DNA of 64,000 bases from Phalacrocorax aristotelis (Eukaryota; Chordata; Aves; Suliformes; Phalacrocoracidae), in the NCBI RefSeq assembly GCF_949628215.1, contig NC_134283.1:23042975-23106974 (forward strand). The letters run 5' to 3'. Both the position numbers and the translations under genes were made by a program. The notes under the pieces were generated by a model. It saw only the letters and a list, made by a program, of their open reading frames with translations, was not told where the DNA came from and did not search any database. Positions 15,266 through 26,782 of the stretch are shown piece by piece; position 1 is the stretch's first letter, and the number at the start of each line of letters is the position of its first letter.

Positions 15266-17171
15266 TATAAAATGAAGGCTATACTTCAAACAAAAACAGT
15301 GAGGGTATTTTTTCATCTATGCAGTTATAACTATGATGCTCTTAAGACACGGAGATCTACTGGCCTCAGCATTCACCTCCACACAAGTTCTAGAGGACCT
15401 GGAACACTTCCGCAAAATCAAGGCTGACTAGTTTTTTAGCTAATGTGCAAAGTACAATCATTCTCAGCAAACTACGAGAGACCTGTACTTTCAGAGTGGT
15501 GAATATACAAAGCTGCCTAGTATTTAAAGCAGCATTAGAAGAGCACAGGCTTATTGTATCATTGTTTAAGAGAGACAAAACCACATAAAATACGAAGTCA
15601 AAGAAGGGCTGTACAAAGACCAACATTGGACAAGGCTCTTACATGAACTTCAGATAGAACAGGTGGAAGCAGTACTGGCAGAGGACCTTTTTTTTTTCTA
15701 ATTTGCAGGAGACAACCCAGGACCACAATGACTAAGTCCAAACTAATAAAAAAGAAAAATCTGTCTTTGAAGAAAGAAGGACTACTGTGTCCTCTTTTCT
15801 CCAGAATCTTAACAAGAGGTTATATCTCGAATGCCAGAAGGTGGCTGAAGAGGCTCCCTGGCTGCCAGCACAGGACAGCCTGGTTGAAAAGGCAGCTCTG
15901 GGACAAAAACAAGTGGTAAACAATTGCAGTGGATCAAGTACTTCTAACCAGACTGATAACAGAGCAGGACAAACATGCACTGCTATGTCGCTTCTTTGAA
16001 CCTGGTGGAGCTGGAGAAAACATCTCTAAAGATTTGTTTGCACAAGCCACTCAAAGCAGGTGTTTCCAAAAACATTACAGATGTCATGTCAGGCAAGTCA
16101 GACATTTGAATATTTGATAGTCTGCTCCACCATACTGTCATGGCAGCTGCCAAATTCTTCTTCATGTAGGTCAAAATGCTGGTAGAACAGGAAGAGGATG
16201 CAGCCGCTTTGACAGGACAAAACTATTTCCACACACACTACAGGAGCCAAGGATAAACTACTCTGGGCTCATATAATGCTCTAGTAGCTCCAAGTAGGTA
16301 GGAGTCAACAGTGGTCATTCCTGAGCAGGAAGGAGAGGAGTGCATTAATATGGAAGGTAGGCAAGGATCAAGTAATCAATGAGTACCTTTTGAGTATTCA
16401 GTATTGCCACAGGAAGCGATAAATCTCTCTTCAAAGATCAGAAATGGCAGTAAGTTATATATTCAGCAGGAATGCTGGATAACACTAACTTCTTCCATCC
16501 TCCGAAAAGAAAAGAAAAGAAAAAAGGTTTTAATAATCTGATAAGCTTTGACTGAAACTACTAGCCTTCAAAAATTTTATTTTTCCAACCTGTAATCTGA
16601 AAACTCCTGAAGTGCCTCTAAAGGGTTCTCTCACAGTACATACTGGGAAAGCAAGACTGAAGTTTATATTATGCCTCCACTGCAAACAGTTTAGCACGTA
16701 GAAGAAAGCCAAAACAGGGGGACATTTTTAATTCAGTAGCATTTCCTGCTTTCATTTTAAGTCTGTGGACATTAGAGACCCTTTCAAGGAAATGGCTTTG
16801 CAAATCGAATACAAGGAGACAGTGAAACTATAAGAGAAGGTGAAGTCATTGGGCCAAAAAAAAAAATCACTACTGGTTCCACAGCAGTGAAAAGCTCTTC
16901 CAGGTGCCAGTCCAGAGCAATGATGTCTCTTTCATCATTAAACAATGGGAGGATTCAATTCCCTTGACAGTGATTTTAAACATACAGCAAAGTTTACTGC
17001 TGTTTCAAAAGAGTAAAAAATGTTTACAAATATCCAAATGCTGCCATTAGTATTTGTAGTCTCAACTACCTTTTCAGAAAACTTCTACTTACCCCAAAAT
17101 ATCGAGCCATGGCTCCACAAAGGCTTAAATCAAACTCAGAGCTGCAGTTTTCCACATCCACTTATCCCCCA

Positions 17172-17206
17172 TTTTTTTTTTTTTTTGGGGGTGGGGTGGG
17201 GGTGGG
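17172..17206 (+). repeat. T15 tract followed by a perfect G-quadruplex motif
   Basis: Fifteen T residues (17,172-17,186) run into GGGGGTGGGGTGGGGGTGGG (17,187-17,206): four G-runs of 3-5 separated by single T loops. This is the tightest class of intramolecular quadruplex motif. The G-rich strand is the template strand for CTCF, so CTCF pre-mRNA carries the C-rich complement. Confidence 0.8.
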
Positions 17207-18094
17207 ATGGGATAGATGGACACACACAGGAAGCAAGACCAGTTGACCAACTCATTGCTAGGCAATGCAATTTCCAGCACACAAATGGAAGGAGATGGGG
17301 TCACAACAGTCCTGACACAAGCCAACTTAATTTTCCACGGAAGCCATGACTTTTACTTCCCTAAATGCCCCTACAAAGTTGGCCTTGTATGAGCACTAGG
17401 AACCACACTACAGAATAGCACTCAGACTGGACACAGACTGAATTTCTGCAAAGAACACAAGTGGTAGCAGCAAAGCTACCCTATTTGCCTCTCTCATACA
17501 GCCAGGAGAAACCAGAATTGCCAAACTCAATCACCAGGCGCTTCTGTTGAAATCACCATCCAGAGGAGCATGTGGATTATATGCAAGTTAGCTCTGCAGC
17601 TGAGACAGTTCTCAAGCTTCCATTTCCCCCTTCCCCCTTTAACATATGTAATGCATGAAAAGTACTTTTAGCTTTCAGTAATCTTCACCTAGAGATGCTT
17701 AGTCCACCATCAATTTACTCACTGGAATGTTCTGGAGAGCTCAGAAAGTGTCAAACACTTGTGTCAAGTCTCCATGCATGACGCATTATCATAGCTCAAA
17801 GTTATTAAGTGTTGTTTACTCTTTCTTCCAGATCTTTACCCTCCCTAGTTTCATTCCCGATTACTTCAGTATTTTACTCGCATCCCCTTTAAAACAAGGA
17901 TCACTGCATTATAAAATAATTTCACAAAATACACAAATGCAATATATAAACTATGATTCAATAAACAATTTTATATACCATAAAATAAATAATTTTACTA
18001 AGCTGTATTTTCTGAAGTGGATTCCATGAAAATCATGGTGCTTCACCCTCACTGAGCATTTCCCATGCTACAAACGGGGAAGGATGAACCCTTT

Positions 18095-18225
18095 TAGCAA
18101 TACAGGCTTGGGACTGACTGGACAGCAGCACTGCTGACAAGGTCCTAGGGCTACTTGGTAGACAGCAAGCTGAACATGAGCCAGCAGTGCGTCCTGGCAG
18201 CAAAGTAGTAACATTTATCTTACCA
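18095..18225 (+). mobile_element. CR1 LINE internal fragment, plus orientation
   Basis: The segment CTTGGGACTGACTGGACAGC through GACAGCAAGCTGAACATGAGCC matches the CR1 ORF2 stretch just before the conserved 'NMSQQC' block, which is also seen in the minus-strand copy at 4.2 kb. It is truncated at both ends. Confidence 0.7.
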
Positions 18226-18749
18226 ACAGCTCACTAATACCATAGCCACAGATAAGGACTTTTTACAGTCACAAGTTTGGACTAAATAGATGAGATGCTA
18301 TTTTGACACACCTCCTATATATATATCAACACCTGCTTCTTTCCTCCTGTTCAGGAGATTTTACTGGCTTGATAACTTTCTAGATTTCTAAGAAAAAGTC
18401 CTAAACCTGCCTCTGTTCAAAATGACAGAAGTTGGTGAAAGAAGAGCTGCTCCCCCTCTTTCTTCTTTAGCATGATCACCTCTCATTTGATCATGGAGTC
18501 TGACCTCTTATGAGTGACAGTTCTCTAAATGTTTATGAAACAGAAGTTGAGTACCTTGCAGCTGGCTGAAGCATTTTTTAGAATTTTTTCTACAATCAAT
18601 TCAAAGATGTTATGAAATTAAGAAATACACGACTGCTCTTCATATCATAATCCAACTGTTAATCACATTCACTTTTAATTCTTGTTGCATTTGTCAGCAA
18701 GATTTAAAAAAGCTCACTAATATCCAGTACTATCTTGCCGGGGGATACC

Positions 18750-19160
18750 CGAGGACTCTGATCAAGTTACCTCTCAGTTTTGCCGAGAAGCTGCACAGTA
18801 AACTTTTAACACTCTACTGCAAGACATCAGCTCTCCATCAAATTGGAGGTTAATCCTCCTTGCAGCCGGTAGTTTTTGTGTTTAAGTGCTGATGCCAGAA
18901 CTGTGCACAGTATTTTGGTAATGACTTCAGCCCACCCCACACAGGCAAGAATGTATCTCTACCCATTCCATTTATGCATGTGAGAACTACTTTAGCTTCT
19001 TGGTCACAGCATCACCTTGGAAACTCACGTTCAAGCTGTTTATCCACTATGACTCCAAAACGCAGTTCAGCCACTGCTTTCTAGGATACCACATGCCTTG
19101 ATTTAAATTCAGCTGAACTGCCTTGTTCCCAGGTGTATACCATTACATACAGCAGCCTGA
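18750..19160 (-). mobile_element. Ancient CR1/L3-like remnant, minus orientation
   Basis: Phrases typical of reversed CR1/L3 copies appear in order: ATCAAGTTACCTCTCAG, CCAGAACTGTGCACAGTATT and TGTTTATCCACTATGACTCC. No open frame remains. Boundaries are approximate. Confidence 0.5.
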
Positions 19161-20370
19161 GCACACACATCTGAATGGATCTATTTCACATGACAATCAT
19201 GATGGCTGCCTTAGTGCTGTTTGCCTTTCTGTGAACCACAATTTTATCATGCAAAAGTTTTAAATCAACAGCCATTTTGCACCAACGGAACCAGTGATGA
19301 AAACAAATTGTGACAAGCAATTACCAGTGTTTGCTAAACATCCATGGAAACTATTCAGTCTTGTACATCCCCAGACTATCCTGAACTGAATGGCATTTAG
19401 TACCAATTTTTATACTCTGTAAGGTTCGCAACATCAAGCGAGATACAAGTCAAATAATAAATCTAACAAGCATAGTTTCCTTGAAGCTTTATTTACTAGG
19501 ATTAATTACATCCTTTTCTCTCCTTGTTAACTAAATTCTGTGCCAAGAACAAATGGGAGAGCTGGTCATAACGTAAACTATCTATATATTAACATCATGC
19601 AGCATTAGTCAAACACCCAAGGTAGCTCAAGAGTCTCTGCACAGCACTACGTTACTAGCTGCCACGTTCATCCACTCCATTTCCTTCTAATTCTGATACA
19701 TCAGCAATTTTCCAACCTCCTGGAATTTCCCTAGTGTTCTGAAGTGCATCAACTATACAGTGTTCATTCCATTACTACAGCTAGGGATATTGCAGTGTTA
19801 AAAGTGGGAAAAAATACACTGGCCAAGACAAACATCTCTCTCACCTCCCAATGTACTTTGGTGGTGATTTTTTGGGGGTATTTTTATGTTTTGTCTTGTG
19901 TTTGTGATTTGTTTTGGTTTTTATTTAAAAGGAAAAAAAAACCACAAAAACCCAAACACACACAACAGAGGAATTTCAGAAGCTTTCAGAACAGCAACCT
20001 AATTCTAAATACCTGAAAGAGGGAATAAGGATTACTTTGACATCCCAATTAAGGCAAGCAATATTCTTTATATAGCTGGACCAAGCTACTTTCTCTTCTA
20101 CTTTACCAATAGCTACTTTACCTGCTGATGTTTGAGAGACATACAAGCTTCTAATCATGGTGCACATTAATAAATACAAAGGTGTATTTCACGCTCCAAA
20201 CAATCTGATTTGGCTTCTGTTTTGTTAGAATTTGACAAGTTCAGTGATGCCAACAGAAATTTTTAGATTCTGGGGAGAAAAGAAAGGTAAAATAAGATTT
20301 TTCAGTACAAGCTGAGCTTCATTCACAGTCTCCTCACCCAGACTTTATATTTGAATGAAGCTTTTCAGCA

Positions 20371-20403
20371 AAACCCATGAAGCTTTAGAAACCTCATGGG
20401 TTT
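20371..20403. repeat. Inverted repeat with 10-bp perfect stem
   Basis: AAACCCATGA and TCATGGGTTT pair perfectly around a 13-nt loop. Allowing one bulged A, the stem extends outward through GC. It lies in the CTCF intron; its function is unknown. Confidence 0.45.
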
Positions 20404-23400
20404 GCTTCTACAGCAGACAAACAGACAATGCTGATAGCCAACTGACAAAATTATACGTATTTGGGCATGCTACAGGGTAGAAAGAAAATAGCCTGTAGCA
20501 TGGCTTGCTTCACTGCTACCAGTACAGCAGCCCTCCCCTGTGTTACCTGGTCAGCACATCCTAACTGATCATTGCACTTCTTGTGCTTTTAAGTTATTTT
20601 AAACATACCTCTTAAGATCAACTCAATACAGTACACTAAAATCCTCAGGTAAGTGACAGTAAAAAGTGGGAGGGCTAAAACTGAAGGGTGTCTAAAAAAT
20701 AAACTTTTACACAAGAAATACAGCTGTAAACATCTGTGACTCAACTTTGTCTGAAGAGATAGTTAAAGAATAATTCTTCAGGAATCCATTATATCACGTA
20801 TGTCCCCTAAGTAACACATGATAACTGCGGCATTCTTGAGAGATGTCTCCGTACTACTTCTGTATTTTTACCTCTTAAGAACCATATTGGAAAGACATTA
20901 AGACATGATAGTTCCCAAGTTTTTATAATACTAAATGAGGGACACCTCACTTGAGCTTTAATTTATATTAGACACCAAAATCGAATCATGCAGGGTACAG
21001 TTACCTGAATATTAATATGACCTGAAACACAAAACTCCCTACCACCTCATGTTTATTTTACTTTTCTTTTCAAGGTTATTTTTGTTCATCAGAAAATACA
21101 GAGATCACTCAGGTGAGCAGCTATTTAGTTTTCTTATTAAATATCTGTCAAGAATAAGCACATCTCATTTAATTACTGAAGATGATGGATTATCGGAGAG
21201 AAGTGGGAGGAGCAGTAGAAGAGGGTGTTTTAAATGAAATTAAAATATCCTTCAGTACAAAAAAAGCAACATCTTCAGTTTCAGGACAGGACAAAGCTAC
21301 TTTCTAAGTTTCAGAAAAAAAAAGCCAGGTCCTGAGCCATTTGAGAGCAGTAAATATAACCTTCAAACAATAAAAGAGAATTTCCTGGATCTGTGTGCAT
21401 CTCTAAGACCACAACCGCACATGATTGCGAAGCAGTAGAGCTCGATACTGTATGGAAGTTTCAAGGTTTAGTACAACAAAGACTGAACTAGGTATCTGAA
21501 CTAAAGCCAAGTGGATGAACAGAAGTTTAAAGTTAAGCAAACACCTAAGTACACTTCAGTAAGTTAACACAAACAAAACAACCACCAAGTCAAAGCTTTG
21601 GTTTCTTTCAGCTCCACTGTGGCAGCCGAAGACCAGCACTTCAGTCAGTGTGCATCTTCACGTGTGCAAGCAGCAGCAGTGGCTGCTCCTTACTACATGT
21701 ATTTCTAGAGCACGTACAAGCATGGGAAGAAGCAGTATTTGTGACCCTAATGCTCTACTACTCACTCAAGCGTTCCCTCTCTGGTAAAGAATGGTTAAGA
21801 GAAGCAAGAATTGCCAGGATGGGAGAATCAGTGAGGTTTTATGCAAATAGAATCAATATACGTATCTGAAATAGCTAATGTACAAAAAAAACGTTCAGAC
21901 AGAGCAGGAAGAGCTGCTCAGAGCTCAACACTGCTTGCTGTTACAAGTGACGAAGAATCTGCCAAAGTATGCGGGATAAGGGCAAGGAATAGGCCAGCTC
22001 TTGTCAGAGAGCTGATAAGCCTAATAACACTCAATATCTGACTTCCAAAAATCTTCGTTAGAAAAGCAGGAGCTCTTGGATGTGAAGTACTAAGGGGAAG
22101 AGAAGAAATTAAGTTCCGGAGTAGGCTCTATACAGAAAATCCTAAGCAAGTTAGTAATCACATATAATTAAGATTTTTCAGGCAAATGCTGAATAAACAC
22201 AAGAATAACATGGGTCAGCTTCTGGCTTTTTCAAAACAGCAATGGTTCCACATCAGGCAGGTATCAACCTGCAGCCACAAGAGCCAGTAATGAAACACAC
22301 AAATTAGCTACGGTTCATATTCAAGATACAGCCTGCCGATACAAAAAGCAGTTATTGAAATAGCACTTTCCCTCAATAATGCTGCAGGCATGAGTTGCCA
22401 GCAAACTTAACGCTGCAGTGACAGCTGCCCAAGCTCTGTCTGAATTGGGTGAGACTTGCTGTATTGTTTCAGTTTTAGGGCCACATGAAGCTATAGTGAA
22501 GATTTTGAGTTCCCTTTTGCTCAGACATTATTCCTCAAAAATAGCCCAGAAAGTTTCATTAATGAAGCCATTCCATGCATCCTAACAACCTTTCTCATGT
22601 GTACTATAAGTACAGAGTACATTAAAATTGAGCTAGACCTATACATCCAAAAGAAAAAATGAAAGAAAAAAAAAATCTATCAAGCTAAACAGAAGAAAGC
22701 ATTGCTTTGCCCTTAGGCTCGAATTGCTCCTTCCTTCAGCCCTAATGATGCCTTCCGTACTAAAGTAAAATGTTAGGTATGGCTTAAGTAAGAACAACAG
22801 CTTGAATACAACATGGAGCTTTTTTCTTATACCCAACAGACTCCTGCAAATTCAACAGGCGCTGCACAAGCAGAATAAGCTGAAGAACCTGAGAAATATT
22901 TACATGTTTCCTCCACTGAAACAAAAACCACAAATACTGGAAGCAGTAAACAGTATTTCAGATGCTTCTAATAACACCTCTGGAGTTTATTACCAGGATT
23001 CAATAACTGGCAGGAGGTGAGGAAGAGCCATGCATTTATTTAAGGGGGAAGAAAGACTGGGTAAAAAAAATAGGAAGTCACAAACAGGAAAGCGAGCTCA
23101 TTCTCACCAGCAGGCAAGTCCCGAGGATTACACCGAACAGAAAAGGATGCATGTAACATGACAAAACCCCTGCATCAAAGTCATTTCACGAAGCCAAGGC
23201 AAGGCAGAATCTGATGCCTTGTAAACATATTTAGTAAAAAAATAAAAGTTGATGTAGAGAATAAAACGCAAATTGTTTAGACACAGAGCATGTGCGATTT
23301 CCTCTTCTGCACCACAAAAAGAATCGGGTTTTGTGCTCCCCCCCCCCCCCGCAGAACCCGCGCAAGAGAGGGAATAACACCGCCGTTCGCCATGGGCTTG

Positions 23401-23943
23401 CGGGCTCCGTTCCTAAGCAAGAGCCCAGCTGCGGAGGGGCGGCCGCCCTGGAGCCTGCCTGGGGAGGCCAGCAACCCGGGCCAAGACGAAGCAAGTGACA
23501 CAACTTGTCGCCGGCTCGGTGGCAGCTCAGCTACGCCCTTACTCTCCCGAGCACGCCGCGGGGACCCCGGTGGAGGGGGGGGAGGGGAAGGCGGCGGGGC
23601 ACCCCATCTCCGGGAGCGGCGGGGAAGGGCGGGGGGGTGTTGGCGGCCGGGCAGCGCGGCGAGAGCGGGCGCCCCCCAGCCGTGCCCGCGTCCCGGTGCT
23701 GCATGGCGCTGCTCAGCCTGCCTTGCAGAGGGAGCTCGAGTCCCGCTCTGCGCCTCGCAGCGCCTCTCACTCCGCAGCACACGCCAGCGCAGCGAGGCGG
23801 CGGCCGGCAGGAGCGGGACACGCAGCCATCGCCGCCGCTACCGCCCTGCGGTCAGGAGCCGGCCGGACACCGAGGGAAGCCACGGGCGGCGGGCGGAGGG
23901 CGCCGGGCCGACCCCGCTGAGGTTCGCGTTACGGCGGCGGCCC

Positions 23944-23965
23944 GGGGGGGGGGGGGGGGGGGGGG
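23944..23965 (+). repeat. G22 homopolymer in the CTCF CpG island
   Basis: An uninterrupted run of 22 G residues follows GGCCC. It lies about 0.6 kb downstream (in CTCF orientation) of the inferred transcription start, so it would fall in intron 1. Its exact length is uncertain because sequencing and assembly often err here. Confidence 0.8.
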
Positions 23966-24391
23966 AAAGAGGCTGCGGGGCGGGGTGGGGAGCGGGCCCG
24001 GCCCGGCTCGGCGGGGCGGGGAAGGCGGGGGAGGGGAGGAGGAAGGGACGGGAGGGGAAGGGAAGAAGGGGGGGGTGTCGGCGAGGGGGCGGTAATCAGC
24101 GCCGGTGGCGCGGCGGAGAAGACAAAGGAAAGAAAATGGAGTCGGGGCTGGCGGCTCGGCGGCGGCCCGGGCGGGCGGAAAGGGAGGCCCGGGCGGGCCC
24201 GCAGCCCAGCGCCGCGCTGTGGGGAATGGCGGCGGTGGCAGGCAGGCGCCGGCCGCGCTGGGGACGATAGAGGGAGACAAAGCCCCCTGCTTCCCCGGCG
24301 GCGGCCGCTGCGGGGCCCCAGCCGAACCGGAGCCCCATCGTGACACCTAGAGGCCGGAGAAAGCGACTGCAAACCCCCCGCCACCGCTTAC

Positions 24392-24575
24392 CTGCGCCCG
24401 CACCCCGCCGAGCTTCGCTCCGGCCGCCGGGCCCCGCCGCCGCCCCGCGCCGCCCACGGGCCCCGCGGAGCCGCCGCGCCCCGCACGCCCCGCCGCGGCC
24501 GCCGCTAGCGCCCAGCACCAGCCCCGCGGTTTAATCGTTCCACAGTCGCTTCGGACACAAAATGGCGGCGGGCGG
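24392..24575 (-). other. CTCF: CTCF non-coding exon 1 (predicted)
   Basis: On the minus strand GGGCGCAG|GTAAGCGG is a near-consensus splice donor, with the exon ending at 24,392. The 5' boundary is set only by the YY1/NRF1 core-promoter cluster at 24,559-24,594, so the start near 24,575 is approximate. The exon would be 5' UTR, since the coding start is in the exon at 719-1511. Confidence 0.6.
24559..24569 (+). promoter_or_regulatory. YY1-type core promoter motif
   Basis: AAAATGGCGGC matches the YY1 consensus seen around start sites of TATA-less promoters. In CTCF orientation it reads GCCGCCATTTT. It supports a transcription start close by. Confidence 0.55.
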
Positions 24576-24582
24576 GGGGGAG

Positions 24583-24594
24583 TGCGCCTGCGCC
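24583..24594 (+). promoter_or_regulatory. NRF1-like motif
   Basis: TGCGCCTGCGCC is close to the palindromic NRF1 site TGCGCATGCGCA, with one central change and a C at the last position. It sits 14 bp from the YY1 motif, a common arrangement in housekeeping CpG promoters. Confidence 0.5.
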
Positions 24595-24767
24595 AGCGCG
24601 GCTGCCGCGGCCGCCGGCCGGAGCGGGGAGGGGAGGGAGGGAGGGGTGGGAGGAGGGAGAGCAGGAGGGAGGGCGCGCGAGGAAGTGGCCGCGCGGGGCA
24701 GGCTGGGAGGGGAGGGGGCGCCAAGCGCGCGCCAACTTCAAACGTGGGGCGGGGTGGGGCGTCAAGC

Positions 24768-24822
24768 CGGCGCACGCCAGTGCACGCCAGTGCACGCATG
24801 CACGTGTGCGTGCGTGCGTCAC
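24768..24822. promoter_or_regulatory. Upstream CTCF promoter cluster: GCACGCCAGT repeats, E-box, CRE-like site
   Basis: GCACGCCAGT occurs twice in tandem, followed by an alternating purine-pyrimidine run (GCATGCACGTGTGCGTGCGTGCGTC). The run includes a canonical CACGTG E-box at 24,801-24,806 and TGCGTCAC at 24,815-24,822. The alternating sequence could adopt Z-DNA. This lies about 230 bp upstream of the inferred CTCF start. Confidence 0.4.
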
Positions 24823-26716
24823 GCCGTCGTGGGGGAGGGCGGGCTGCTGGCAGAGCTGGGGTGTTCTTTGCTCTGGTGCGGTCCGCCGCACTCGCTCCCG
24901 CCCCGCCTCCCCCAACGGAGCCTTCCCGGGTTTCCCGGTGTGGCAAGTGGCCCGGTGGTGGCACCGCCTGGGCGAGGTCCGGGGAGAGTTGGCGGGTGCA
25001 GTGGGAGCCCCGGTGGGGCGGCTGCTGCCCTGTGAGCAGCACTCCGAGCCCTCAAACACCCCCGTCGTGGCTCTGCATGCGTCCCCTAAGCCCGGCATAA
25101 ACTAAAGCTTCCCATTTTCACCAAAGCGAAACTTTCAGGCCCGCCAGAGCATGAGGCTGTGCCTCAGCTGCAGGGGACACAGCGCATGAGGAGGATAAGG
25201 CTGCATTGACAGCCTGTGCTGAAATTCACACACACCGCTGTGCTGAGGAGGGCTTTGCTGGTTGAAAGGCTGAAGCTTTTCTTAAGTTGGGAGTCAATAC
25301 AGCCATGAATCAATCACTAGGAAAGTTGCAGGGCAATTTTATAAATGCCAGCAAGTTACTGGAATCAGATGGTGTTTGCCTGGTGGTTTTAAAGGACCTT
25401 GGGCTTGCTAAGCTCATAATCGAGTAGAACAAACTGCGCAAGTTAGTTTCAGCGCTGTGGGAATGGTGAATGCGGTGCCAGGTATTTAGCAGGGAGCTTC
25501 TAGAGAAGTTAACAAGGTTGGGTCCTGCTCATCAGAAGTTAGCAGCTGCAGTGCTTTCTGTCTGCAACTTTCCCCCTCCACCCCCAAAAGGTGGAAACAG
25601 CCATGGCATCTGTAACGAGATGTGTGAATTAATATAAGAAAGCACGGGGCTTGCATGTCTTCCATTTTCTGCAGTTTCCTGTGTTGCTGAATCTTCTGGC
25701 TTGAACGTACTTTCTCATCTCTTGTAGGGTTGTGGCAGACCTGTAGCTGGTTGACAGGCAAGCTGAGAGGAGGGGAGAATTCTATGAGCTCATGCTGCAT
25801 CCTCTCTGTATTTTCTTACCATAAAAGCACGTGAAATGGAGCTAGAGTAATGGGTTAAAATATTAACAGTTCAAAAATAAAATGCATTGGAAGGAAGCTG
25901 CATTTTTTTGCTCCTTTTACTCACCTATCAGCCGCTGGAGGACAATAAGGCCAGGAATTCAGAGAGAAGACCAAATGCAAAGAAACCTCAGCATAAACCC
26001 GTGGTAGTAAGACTAAAGAGTCATGAAACTGTTACAGTTGAAACTGATATTAAAAACCCTGCCCCATATTTTTGCCTCTTGAGATGTCACTGCAGGGCAG
26101 AGTAAAAGCTGTTCAACAGCCAAAACTATACCCCAACCTGAACAGCAATTGACAAAACCATCAGACATACATAGCATACATTAACATCGGTAAACTGTGC
26201 CCTTAAATCCTAGTCTGAATAATGCTTGTGTCTTGTTGAGCTATGTCATGGAGAGGAGAAGGCTCTGCCAGGCTGGTGCTCTGTGAGGGGAGAGTTTGGC
26301 TGAAAGGTGGTGGTGAGTGAGGTCAGGTCCTGACCCTCCTTCATGGGTTTCTGCTGCATAAGCTCACCCAGTCCTTGCAAAGAAGCAGAGCACTGCTGGC
26401 AGCAGTGGGCTGTGTTGTGAGCACTGATACTCTTTTCAGGGCTATTGATGATCAGGACCAAGTTCCCTTCTGAGGATTATGACACGGGACTAAGTCCATT
26501 ATTTTTTTACAGCGGGAGAACCGTAGCTTATGGAGCGGCCAGAGGGGATGAGGTGTGTTGAGTCATGAGGACGTAGCTCTGTTTCTTCAGCCTTGGCTGA
26601 AGGAAAAAAAAAAATCAGCTACAAAGCAATAGCAAAAAATTACTGTTAATTATGAGAGGTCACAAGGTGTAGCCCATGACCATGACCTCTGGGGTCTTCA
26701 TTGCATGAGAAACTTG

Positions 26717-26782
26717 AATCATAGAAACAGAATATCCTCAGCTGGAAGGACCCCACAAGGATCTTTGAGTCCAACTCCTGTT
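26717..26782 (-). mobile_element. CR1 LINE 3' tail fragment, minus orientation
   Basis: ATCATAGAAACAGAATATCC leads into CTCAGCTGGAAGGACC and GAGTCCAACTCCTG, the reversed 3' end of a CR1 subfamily. Only about 65 bp remain. Confidence 0.75.

Larger units (their letters stand above)
23380..25060. promoter_or_regulatory. CTCF: CpG island: CTCF promoter region
   Basis: A dense GC- and CpG-rich block breaks sharply from the AT-rich intron on its left and fades near 25,060. It contains many GGGCGG-type Sp1 boxes, the likely CTCF first exon, YY1 and NRF1 motifs, and long homopolymers. A C-run of about 12 begins at about 23,339 just outside its edge, and G22 lies inside at 23,944-23,965. Long open frames on both strands here result from CpG-rich sequence lacking stops and are not listed as genes. 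A TATA box is not evident, as expected of a housekeeping gene. Confidence 0.88.

Noticed and set aside
15728..16117. Cluster of short plus-strand frames with Lys-rich and Trp-containing peptides
   Set aside because: Considered as a processed pseudogene, but I could not match it to any protein and no poly-A tail or target duplication is visible.
24950..24975. CCCGGTGGTGGCAC as a further CTCF motif
   Set aside because: It lacks the central A of the AGRKGGC core and lies in CpG-rich sequence where such matches are expected by chance.
23277..25105. Many overlapping open frames of 80-326 codons on both strands
   Set aside because: All lie inside the CTCF CpG island, where stop codons are rare. 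Their products are low-complexity Gly/Arg/Pro/Ala with no family resemblance.
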